NCBI RefSeq assembly: GCF_051124815.1
Contig: NZ_CP118486.1
Span: forward strand, 310,001-374,000
DNA length: 64,000 nucleotides
Direction of reading: 5' to 3'
Source: Azospirillum sp051124815
Lineage (GTDB): Bacteria > Pseudomonadota > Alphaproteobacteria > Azospirillales > Azospirillaceae
Position numbers and translations under genes: made by a program
In this document: positions 50,279-57,651 of the stretch, one piece after another
Layout: the number at the start of each line of letters is the position of its first letter
Position numbering within the stretch: position 1 is the first letter of the stretch
The notes under the pieces: model-generated
The model's database searches: none
Seen by the model: the letters and a program-made list of their open reading frames with translations, nothing else
What the model was told of the DNA's origin: nothing

Positions 50279-53065
50279 TCAGTTCACCTCGCGCGCCACC
50301 CGGAAGCCGTTGGTGAGATAGCGCACGTCGATGTCGTAGCTGTTGCGCACCGTGCCGTTGATCGCCTCCAGCCGGTCGCGCCAGGAGCCGCCGCGCAGCA
50401 CCCGCTTGCGGCAGTCGCCGCGGGTCCAGGCGCTGCCGTCGTCCGGCGCGCCGTGATAGTTCCTGTTCCAGCAATCCTCCACCCATTCCGCCACGCTGCC
50501 GTTCATGTCGTGCAGGCCAAAGGGGTTCGCCTTGTAGCTGCCGGCCGCGATCGGGGTCAGGTGCTCGTGCGGGCCGCCGCAATCGTCGCAATCGGCGTGG
50601 AGGCCGCCTTCCCCCGCCCACCAGTAGGGGGCGGTGGTGCCGGCGCGCGCGGCGAATTCCCATTCCGCCTCGCTCGGCAGGCGGTAGCGCTGTCCGGTCT
50701 TGCGGCTGAGCCACGCCACATAGGCCTGGGCATCCTGCCAATGCAGATTGTGGACAGGCGTCCCATCGGTCGGGTTGACCATGCGCGGCATGTCGGTGCA
50801 GCCGCCCTCCTGGATGCAGGCGCGCCATTCGCCGACCGTCACCTCATACATGCCGAGCGCGAAGGGCTTGTCGATGGTGACGCGGTGGACCGGCCGCTCC
50901 GACGGATCGCCTCGGTCGTTCCCCATCATGAAGCTTCCGGCCGGCACCCGCACCAGCACCGGGCAGGTCGGACAATCCTGGAAGCTGTTGCCGTTGCCAT
51001 GGTTGCGCGCCGTCCCGTTGCCCTGTGCCGGTGCGGGCGCCGGCGGCGTGGCCGCCGCCACCTGCGGTTCGGCGGCAGCGGGCTCGGCCGGCGGTTGGAC
51101 CGCGGCCTCCACCACGGATGCCGCCGGGGGGGCCGCCTCGGGCGCCGGCAGCGGTTCGTGCTTCAGCAGGCTGGCGGCGACGAAGCCCTGGGTGCCGTCC
51201 TCCAGCGCGATGCGGTACCACCCGCCGTCCGGCACGCGGCCCAGCACCTGCACCGCAGACCCGCGCGGCACCCGGCCGATCCGCGCACCGCTGTTGGCCG
51301 GCGCCGCCCGCAGCACGCTGTCCACCGTGGCGGTGTAGCGTCCGGGCTCCGCCGGCTCCAGGCCGGGGCCCAATGCCGGCTCCTGTTTGGCAGCCTCCTG
51401 CTTGGTCTCCGTCTTAGGCGGCTCTTCCGCCCGCTTGCCGGCAAGCGTCAGCGTTTCCAGTTGGCGGCGGGCGATGGGGGCGTAGCCGCTGCCGCCGAAC
51501 AGCTGCAGGAAGGCGCGATAGTCGTTGGGTTCCTTGCTGGACTGGACGCGCTTCCACAGGCTGTCCTCCAGTTCCGCCACCGGCGTGGTTCCCGGCGGCG
51601 CGATCTCCACGCTGACGCTTGCCGTCGCGGTGCCGCCGCGCCCGTCATCGACGCTGTAGCGCAGGGTGCCGGCCGGTCCGGGGGCCGCGGCCTCCGGGTC
51701 GAAGGTCAGCGCGGTCAACGCCTGGACGGTCAGCCGGTCACCCGGTTTCACCACCGCCGCGCCGTCATGGACGCTTCCGCGCTCCGGCACGGCGGTGACG
51801 GTGACGGTCAGCGGGTCGCCGTCCGGATCGGCCGGGGCGTCGATCCCCATCGGGTTGCCGGCGACGCGCAGCTTGCGCTCCGCCACCACGGCCGGCGGCT
51901 GGTTGCTCGGCTTGATGGTGACCGGGATGGTGCCGGTGACCATGCCGCCGCGGCCGTCGGCCACCAGGAACTCGAAGGCGCCGGCCTCGCCTCGAAAGCT
52001 GCCGTCGGGCTTGAAGCTGGTCGCCGCCAGCTGCTCCACCGTCAGATAGTCGCCGATCAGCACGCTGCGCTCGCCGACGCGAACGGTGCCGCCGCGCGGC
52101 AGGCCGGTGACGCGGGCGTACATCTGGTCGTCGTCGGGGTCGGTCGGCTTGCCGGCCCCCAGCGGCTCCGGGCCTGCGTGGTCGAGCACGGTCAGCACCC
52201 GCAACTCGCCCAGCACCGGCGGCCGGTTGGGAGGGCGCGGGTTGAAGTAGAAGGGCGTGGCGCCGAGCGAGCCGTAGACGAACGGCTCCTGCCGGCCGTT
52301 GGTGGCCTGCTTCACCGTATCGCGCACATTGCGGAAGAACAGGCTCAGCTCCAGCCCCGGCGTCTGGAGATGCTGGAGCAGCGCCGCGCTGAAGGGGCTG
52401 TGGTCGCCGGTGCCGTCCTCCGCCAGCTGGTCGGCGCGGGTCGCCATCGCCACCAGCGTGTCGCTTGGGGTGTCGTCGACGCTGCCCAAGCCGGGATGCG
52501 CCTGATTGCGGTTCGACCCGCTGCGGGTCAGGCGGTCGACGAAGGGATTGTTGCGGCAGGCGTCGAGGATGAGGATGCCGAGCTTGCGCGCGCCGGCCAG
52601 TTCCCCCATCGGCAGGTTCAGCGGGATGGCCTCATAGACCAGATCGCGTTCGCGCTCCAATTGGGCGTCGGCTGGCAGCAGGTAATTGACGCCGTTCACC
52701 TGAATGCCGTGCCCGGCGTAAAAGATCACCGCCACGTCGGCCTGCGAGGCCTTGATGCCGAACCGCCGCAGGGCGACGGCGAAGCCGCGGGCGTCCAGGT
52801 CGTACTCTTCATCCACCGTGAAGTTCAGCGCCCGCAATGCCTCGCCGATGGCACGGGCGTCGTTGCGCGGGTTCAGCAATTCCGGCGCGTTGCGGTACTT
52901 GCTGACCCCGATCACCAGCGCCAGCCGGCTTTCCGCCGAAGCACCGGTACCCGGCCCACCGCCAGCCGAACGGGCCGCATGCGCAAAGCCGCCCGGCACC
53001 GCGACCACCAGCAGAAGCAGCAGCACCGCGAGAAGCATCCGGCAGGGTCCGACCGGTCCCATCAT
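50279..53065 (-). CDS. Exported caspase-like, SH3 and FGE-sulfatase multidomain protein
   Basis: The 928-residue product has a hydrophobic export or anchor segment at 11-30. A caspase-like (C14) domain at about 46-275 has the dyad His119 (YAGHG) and Cys170 (LILDACRNNP). Two beta-sandwich repeats of cadherin/VCBS type (about 285-385 and 390-490, ending ADGRGG and DDGRGG) follow. A short helical module (498-540), a bacterial SH3 domain (about 577-635) and a Pro/Ala linker come next. The C-terminal FGE-sulfatase/C-type-lectin-like domain covers 699-928 (VPAGSFMMGND, RLPSEAEWEFAARAG, LRGGSWRD, NGFRVAR). The start has GGAGGCGGGG before ATG 53065. It has its own 244-base upstream gap. It may process or bind surface proteins (inference). 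Confidence 0.9.
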   Translation of the reverse strand: MMGPVGPCRMLLAVLLLLLVVAVPGGFAHAARSAGGGPGTGASAESRLALVIGVSKYRNAPELLNPRNDARAIGEALRALNFTVDEEYDLDARGFAVALRRFGIKASQADVAVIFYAGHGIQVNGVNYLLPADAQLERERDLVYEAIPLNLPMGELAGARKLGILILDACRNNPFVDRLTRSGSNRNQAHPGLGSVDDTPSDTLVAMATRADQLAEDGTGDHSPFSAALLQHLQTPGLELSLFFRNVRDTVKQATNGRQEPFVYGSLGATPFYFNPRPPNRPPVLGELRVLTVLDHAGPEPLGAGKPTDPDDDQMYARVTGLPRGGTVRVGERSVLIGDYLTVEQLAATSFKPDGSFRGEAGAFEFLVADGRGGMVTGTIPVTIKPSNQPPAVVAERKLRVAGNPMGIDAPADPDGDPLTVTVTAVPERGSVHDGAAVVKPGDRLTVQALTALTFDPEAAAPGPAGTLRYSVDDGRGGTATASVSVEIAPPGTTPVAELEDSLWKRVQSSKEPNDYRAFLQLFGGSGYAPIARRQLETLTLAGKRAEEPPKTETKQEAAKQEPALGPGLEPAEPGRYTATVDSVLRAAPANSGARIGRVPRGSAVQVLGRVPDGGWYRIALEDGTQGFVAASLLKHEPLPAPEAAPPAASVVEAAVQPPAEPAAAEPQVAAATPPAPAPAQGNGTARNHGNGNSFQDCPTCPVLVRVPAGSFMMGNDRGDPSERPVHRVTIDKPFALGMYEVTVGEWRACIQEGGCTDMPRMVNPTDGTPVHNLHWQDAQAYVAWLSRKTGQRYRLPSEAEWEFAARAGTTAPYWWAGEGGLHADCDDCGGPHEHLTPIAAGSYKANPFGLHDMNGSVAEWVEDCWNRNYHGAPDDGSAWTRGDCRKRVLRGGSWRDRLEAINGTVRNSYDIDVRYLTNGFRVAREVN

Positions 53066-53309
53066 CCCCGCCTCCGTCCCCGAGCAAAGTGGCCCCCTCG
53101 ACCATGGGGGTCCGCCGGCAAGGCTTGCGACGCATGGCGGTCGGCTTCGGCTGTATTTGCGGAAATTTCCGGCAGGCCGCCATGATTGGAAGAAGCATAC
53201 CCATGGACGAGGCAATTGCCAATCCGCCCCTTCCGCCCGATCCTGGCAAAAGAGGAGGTAGCATGCCGAAGTGATTACTTCATAAACGGCAACCGAATGC
53301 TGGCTCCCG

Positions 53310-55205
53310 TCACCCGCAGACGTCGGCATTCTCATCGTCGATCAGCAGCCAGATCCGCACCGTCCTGGTCTTGCCCTTCAGCGCCACCTCCCCCACGGGC
53401 AGCGCCTTGCAGCGGTCGCGCACCGCCTGCCAGGTCGGATCGCCGACGATGATGCGGGCATGGCGGGAGGATCGGGCGTCCACCATCTTGCCATAGGCTT
53501 CCAGGCGGGCGGCGGTGTTGGCGGTGTCGCCCAGCAGCGAATATTCGCTGTGCCGCAACCCGCCCAGGCTGCCGGCCACCAGCGGGCCGGTATACAGGCC
53601 GACGCGGATGCCGACCGGCGGCAGCCCTTCCGCCCGCCACCGGCGGTTCAACGCCTCCAGCTCCCGCCCCATCTGCAGGGCGCAGCGGACGGCGCGGCAG
53701 GCATCGGCATCGATCTGCGCCTGGGTGGTGCGGGCGACCGGCGCGCCGAAGACAGCCAGGATCGCATCGCCGACGAAACGCAGCACCACCCCCTCGTTGG
53801 CGGTGACGATGCGCACCATGGCGTCCAGATAGCCCTCCAGCCAGCGGATCAGCGGCTCCGGTTCCAGCGCCTCGCAGATGGTGGTGAAGCCTTCGATGTC
53901 GGAGAACAGCACGGTGGCGGTCAGCTGCTGCGGGCGCGGGCGGTTGCCGGCCATGAAGGTCGCGCGCTCCCTCCAGATCTCCTCCGCCACCGGCTGGGAG
54001 ACATGGTTGGCGAACAGCTGCATCATGACGCGCCGGTCGGCCCGTTCGCGCAGAGACATCTGCACCGTCATGGCGGCGATGCCGGCGCCCCAGGCCAGCG
54101 ACGGCGCCACCAGCGGCACCAGCGGCCCGCCGGCCGCGAACAGCGCCGTCGAGCCGGCCCAGGCCGCGGCGGGAACCAGCAGCCCCGCCGCGGCCAGCAG
54201 CCACAGCGGCAGCCCGGCCATCGCCAGCGCCACGCCCGCCGCCGCCATCAGCAGAGCGAGCGCCGCTTCCCCGGCGACGGGAAGCCGCGGATTGCTCCGC
54301 CCGTCCAGCAGTTGGGCCAGCACATGCGCCTCGATCTCCACGCCCGGCGTCGAGGCTCCGGCGGACGACAGCGGCGTGCGGTGCTGGTCGATGCCGGCCA
54401 GCGCCGTACCGACCAGCACAGTCCGCCCGGTCAGCCAGTTCTTCGGCAGCACGGCGACGGCCTCGGCGGGATAGATCGGGAACGGGGTGGTGGCGCCGTC
54501 GGGCCGGCCGTGCCAGTCGATGCGGAACGGCTCCGCCGGCACGTCGGACACCCCGCCGAGCCGGGCGAGTTGCACCGGCAGGCTGGGCGTGCCGTCGCCG
54601 CCGAAGGGGACGTGCCAGCGCACGGCGGCGTCGAGCCGGTCCTTGGCGAGATTGGCATGGCCGCGCGGCAGCCCGTCGGTGAATTCGCCGAGGAAACGGC
54701 GCTGCCGCTCGGTCAGCGGCGTCTGCTCCAGTGCGGTGATCGCCACCACCGGGACCGACGCGCCCAGCATGGCGCGGCGCAGCCGCTCGTCCAACGCCGG
54801 CAAGGTCGGCTGGTCGAACAGCACGTCGATGCCGATGGCGCGGACCCGTGCCGCCGCCAGCACGCCGATGATGTCGGCCAGCATGCCGCGATCCACCGGC
54901 GACCGGCAGGCGAGCCCGGCGAAGCTGTCCTCCCCGAACAGCACCAGCGCGATGGCCGGATGCTGCGGCCGGGCCGGGGCGGCGGTGGCGATCAGCCGAT
55001 CGCCCAGGCTCTCGTCGGCGGTGCGCAGCGGCGGCACCAGCCGCGCGGCGGCGAGCGCCAGCAGGGCGCTGCCCAGCACGATGGCCAGGGCCAGCCAGCC
55101 GCCCGGCCAGCGGCGCCGGCCGGATGCCGGCCGATCGTGCGCCGCCTGCCCGGCGATGGGAGAGGGATGCGGCCTTCCCCGCGGTGTCGCCGGCGCACCG
55201 TCCAT
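53310..55205 (-). CDS. CHASE2-domain class III adenylate cyclase
   Basis: Membrane receptor cyclase, 631 residues. One N-terminal membrane segment (about 37-55) is followed by an extracytoplasmic CHASE2 sensor (about 65-305, with VRAIGIDVLFDQPT and GRTVLVGTALAGIDQHRTPL). Three hydrophobic segments (about 313-380) lead to the cytoplasmic catalytic domain (425-600). The metal-binding aspartates are Asp436 (FSDIEGF) and Asp480 (RFVGDAI); LLGDTANTAARLEA is also present. At the adenine-selecting position the usual Lys is Arg476, and the partner Asp/Thr is Ser556, so nucleotide choice is not certain. It is the last gene of the ompA-headed operon, seven bases after the FecR/DUF4384 gene. Confidence 0.9.
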   Translation of the reverse strand: MDGAPATPRGRPHPSPIAGQAAHDRPASGRRRWPGGWLALAIVLGSALLALAAARLVPPLRTADESLGDRLIATAAPARPQHPAIALVLFGEDSFAGLACRSPVDRGMLADIIGVLAAARVRAIGIDVLFDQPTLPALDERLRRAMLGASVPVVAITALEQTPLTERQRRFLGEFTDGLPRGHANLAKDRLDAAVRWHVPFGGDGTPSLPVQLARLGGVSDVPAEPFRIDWHGRPDGATTPFPIYPAEAVAVLPKNWLTGRTVLVGTALAGIDQHRTPLSSAGASTPGVEIEAHVLAQLLDGRSNPRLPVAGEAALALLMAAAGVALAMAGLPLWLLAAAGLLVPAAAWAGSTALFAAGGPLVPLVAPSLAWGAGIAAMTVQMSLRERADRRVMMQLFANHVSQPVAEEIWRERATFMAGNRPRPQQLTATVLFSDIEGFTTICEALEPEPLIRWLEGYLDAMVRIVTANEGVVLRFVGDAILAVFGAPVARTTQAQIDADACRAVRCALQMGRELEALNRRWRAEGLPPVGIRVGLYTGPLVAGSLGGLRHSEYSLLGDTANTAARLEAYGKMVDARSSRHARIIVGDPTWQAVRDRCKALPVGEVALKGKTRTVRIWLLIDDENADVCG

Positions 55206-55212
55206 GCGCCCC

Positions 55213-56340
55213 TCACCGGACCTTCAGGAACAGGTGGGCGGAGGCCACCTCGGTCTCGCGCAGGCGCGACACCGCGCGGTCGAGCTGGACGGCGGCATCC
55301 TCGGACAGCGGGCGGAAGGCGGCGGCGCGGCCGGGCATCTCGTCGTCCAGATTGCGGCTGGCGGCGATGCAGCGCACCTCCAGATCGGCAGGCCCCTCCC
55401 CGGCGCGCAGCGGCATGCGGTCGCCCGACAGGCTGAGCGGCACATTGCCCGCCACGCGTGCGCTCATCGCGGCGCCGGCCGGGAAGATGGGAATCAGTTG
55501 CGCGCGCGCGTTGCGCAGATAGCAGTAGAGATGGGCGTCGCGGTCGGTCTGGACCAGCAGGCGGATGTCCTCGCCCGGCCGGTAGGCGGGTCCGCCGCCG
55601 CGATCCGCCGAGAGAAAGAGGTCGAGCGGCACCATCGCGTCGCGCAGGCCCGCCATCGCCGCGGCGATCTGCCCGGCGCAGCCGGCCGACGCCATGCCCA
55701 CCGCCAGCGCCGCCCCGCCCGTTGCCCCAACCATGCGGACATGCAGCGTGCCAACCAGGGTTCCATCCGGCCGCAGCGCGCCGATGTCGGCCCCATCCGC
55801 CAGCGGCAGCGTCCGTGGCCAGGGCGTCGGGCCATTGTCCGTCCAGCTCACCGCTGCACGCTCCCCGCCCGCCATGTCCTGCAACGTCAGGCGGTCCAGC
55901 CCAGGCTCCGCCGGGCGGCGCAGCGCGGGCGGGCTTCCCGCCTTGACGCACTGGACGCCGGACACCGACGGGTCGATTGCCAGCGCCCGATCCAGCGCCG
56001 CGTCCAGCGGGTTCCCCAGGGCGCGCGCCGCACCCAGGTCGCTCTGCATGAAGCGGTCGTCGCCGGGGCCGGCACGGGCCGAAACCGCGCTGTCGGTCAT
56101 GTCGCCCGGCACCCCGTCATAGGGGCCGCGCAGCCGCAGCAGCCTGCCGTTCGCGAACAACAGCGTCGCGTTCGCCCCATCGGGAAGCCGCAGGGCCTGC
56201 CCGTCGGCGACGAGTTGGCCCTGGACGAAGCCGGGTGCGCTGGACGACACGACGACGGCCTCCGCCGCCGCGGCCTGACCGCAACCCAATGCCAGGATCG
56301 CGGCGGTGCCAAGTGCTTTGGAAAGGGATCGATTGAACAT
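55213..56340 (-). CDS. Exported FecR-like and DUF4384-domain protein
   Basis: The 375-residue precursor has a signal peptide (1-27, cleavage near AAAAEA). A FecR-like N-terminal region follows, with VSSSAPGFVQGQLVADGQ then RLPDGANATLLFANGRLLRL at about 30-70. The DUF4384-like block lies at about 235-300 (LFLSADRGGGPAYRPGEDIR, YCYLRNARAQLIPIFPAG). The same block occurs in the CsgG-like lipoprotein at 57652, so the two share a partner or function. The end forms a helical segment. ATG 56340 is chosen after AAGGTGACC; a GTG nine bases earlier is possible. It is periplasmic and probably structural or sensory rather than enzymatic (inference). Confidence 0.78.
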   Translation of the reverse strand: MFNRSLSKALGTAAILALGCGQAAAAEAVVVSSSAPGFVQGQLVADGQALRLPDGANATLLFANGRLLRLRGPYDGVPGDMTDSAVSARAGPGDDRFMQSDLGAARALGNPLDAALDRALAIDPSVSGVQCVKAGSPPALRRPAEPGLDRLTLQDMAGGERAAVSWTDNGPTPWPRTLPLADGADIGALRPDGTLVGTLHVRMVGATGGAALAVGMASAGCAGQIAAAMAGLRDAMVPLDLFLSADRGGGPAYRPGEDIRLLVQTDRDAHLYCYLRNARAQLIPIFPAGAAMSARVAGNVPLSLSGDRMPLRAGEGPADLEVRCIAASRNLDDEMPGRAAAFRPLSEDAAVQLDRAVSRLRETEVASAHLFLKVR

Positions 56341-56366
56341 GATGGTCACCTTCCGGTTTCGGGGAA

Positions 56367-56723
56367 TCAGTCGCGGCTTCGCGCCCTTCCCTCATCGGGT
56401 GAGAGCAGGCAGGCGGTGCGCGACTGCGTCACCACCGACACCGCCCCGTCCGTCGCGCCGTTGCGGCGGAAGCGCAGCCCGTTCATCTGGCTGGCGATGC
56501 TGAGCGAGACGACGGCGAGGTCCGCTTCGTCGATGATCTTGTGGCCGTCCTGCCAGCATTGAACGCGGACCTTTTTGCCGGCGGGGGCGATGTCGACGCC
56601 GCCGCTCGCGGCCCCGGAGGTCTCGCCATCCTTTTTCCGGACCACCGTGGCATCGGCCCCGGTGGAGGCGACGCCAACCGCAGCAAGACCTAGGCAAATA
56701 GCGAGGAGCAAGGCGTGCTTCAT
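56367..56723 (-). CDS. Small exported protein of unknown function
   Basis: Function not recognised. The 118-residue precursor has a signal peptide (MKHALLLAICLGLAAVGVAS). The mature part has one short beta-rich region, KKVRVQCWQDGHKIIDEADL with two Cys in the whole mature protein (QCWQ and TACLL), which may pair. It lies between the OmpA-type gene and the FecR/DUF4384 gene with 26-base gaps on both sides, in one operon. It is probably a periplasmic companion of those proteins. Confidence 0.7.
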   Translation of the reverse strand: MKHALLLAICLGLAAVGVASTGADATVVRKKDGETSGAASGGVDIAPAGKKVRVQCWQDGHKIIDEADLAVVSLSIASQMNGLRFRRNGATDGAVSVVTQSRTACLLSPDEGRARSRD

Positions 56724-56749
56724 GACATCCCCTCCGTTCCGGCCGCCGC

Positions 56750-57535
56750 TCAATGGGTCGGCTTGAATTCGACGCGCCGGTTGCGGCCGTCATAGGGGTT
56801 GGCGGCGAGCGGTTCGCTCGGCCCCTTGCCGTCGACGGTGATGCGCTTGGGATCGATCTGGTGGACGCGGACCAGATACTCGCCCACCGACACCGCGCGG
56901 CGCTGCGAAAGCAGCATGTTGTAGGCGAGGCTGCCGCTGGCGTCGGTGTGGCCCTCCACCGTCAGCCCCAGGTTCGGATCCTCCTTCATCAGCGCCCCGA
57001 CGGCGTCGATGTAGGAGGCGGACTCCGCCGGGATCTCCGCCGAATTGAGGGCGAAGTTGATGCGGAAGCCGAAAGCCTGAGGCGCCGCTTCCTGTTCCGC
57101 AGTGGCCGGCGGTTCGGCGGCAGCCGGCGGCGCGGCGGCGGCTTCCATCCGCGCCTCCTGCCGGCGCTGCCTGTGCGCGGGACGGCTCGGTGCCGGCTGT
57201 GGAGCGGGCTGGGCGACCGGCTGCATCTCCGCCTGGGGAGCCGCCTGTGGCAGGGGCGCCGTGCCGTAATTGATCTCGTCGATGGGGCGGGGGCGCCTGG
57301 CGGCGGCACCGGCCGCGCCGCCGATGATCTCGATGCTGCGGGTGCGGATCTTCGGCTCCGGCGCCACCACCTCGCGCAGTTCCTCCACGCTGGGCGGCCG
57401 GTCGAACATCAGCACCTTCGACTGGCCGGAGCCCTCCACCGTCTGGGCGGACGCCGAACCGGCCCAGACGGCCAGCATCGGCAGGGTGGCGGCCAGAACG
57501 CGGGGCAGAACATGGGACAGAGTGGATTTGGTCAT
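56750..57535 (-). CDS. OmpA-family peptidoglycan-binding protein
   Basis: The 261-residue precursor has a signal peptide ending near SASAQ (about 31). A variable region with a long Pro/Ala/Gln linker (about 90-150) leads to a C-terminal OmpA-like domain (155-261) with INFALNSAEIPAESASYIDA, VEGHTDASGSLAYNMLLSQR and YDGRNRRVEF. The conserved Asp and Arg that bind diaminopimelate are present. It should tether an envelope complex to the cell wall. ATG 57535 follows GGAG. It heads the operon that runs to the cyclase gene and has a Crp-like box upstream. Confidence 0.9.
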   Translation of the reverse strand: MTKSTLSHVLPRVLAATLPMLAVWAGSASAQTVEGSGQSKVLMFDRPPSVEELREVVAPEPKIRTRSIEIIGGAAGAAARRPRPIDEINYGTAPLPQAAPQAEMQPVAQPAPQPAPSRPAHRQRRQEARMEAAAAPPAAAEPPATAEQEAAPQAFGFRINFALNSAEIPAESASYIDAVGALMKEDPNLGLTVEGHTDASGSLAYNMLLSQRRAVSVGEYLVRVHQIDPKRITVDGKGPSEPLAANPYDGRNRRVEFKPTH

Positions 57536-57576
57536 GTGAGGCTCCATGGGCAGGAGAAGGAACGGCGTTGCCCCTG

Positions 57577-57620
57577 GTTCTAGCGCCACCCCCACCCCCC
57601 GCGCTGTGAGCCGGCCAACA
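57577..57620 (-). promoter_or_regulatory. Crp-like box and promoter, ompA-headed operon
   Basis: On the minus strand TGTTG-GCCGGC-TCACA spans 57620-57605, with one half perfect and two changes in the other. TAGAAC at 57582-57577 follows after 22 bases as a -10 candidate. The spacing repeats that of the other boxes. It is the weakest of the five by sequence. Confidence 0.5.
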
Positions 57621-57651
57621 GTCGGCCCCCTTTTCCGAAATGACCGGAGCC

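Noticed and set aside
50285..50420. Possible diversity-generating retroelement variable region at the FGE-domain C-terminus
   Set aside because: The domain type fits, but I see no reverse transcriptase, accessory gene or template repeat in the window, so nothing supports active diversification here.
53066..53309. Crp-type box before the caspase-FGE gene
   Set aside because: The gap was read on both strands for TGTGR-N6-YCACA. No acceptable match was found, so this gene is not placed in the proposed regulon on sequence grounds.
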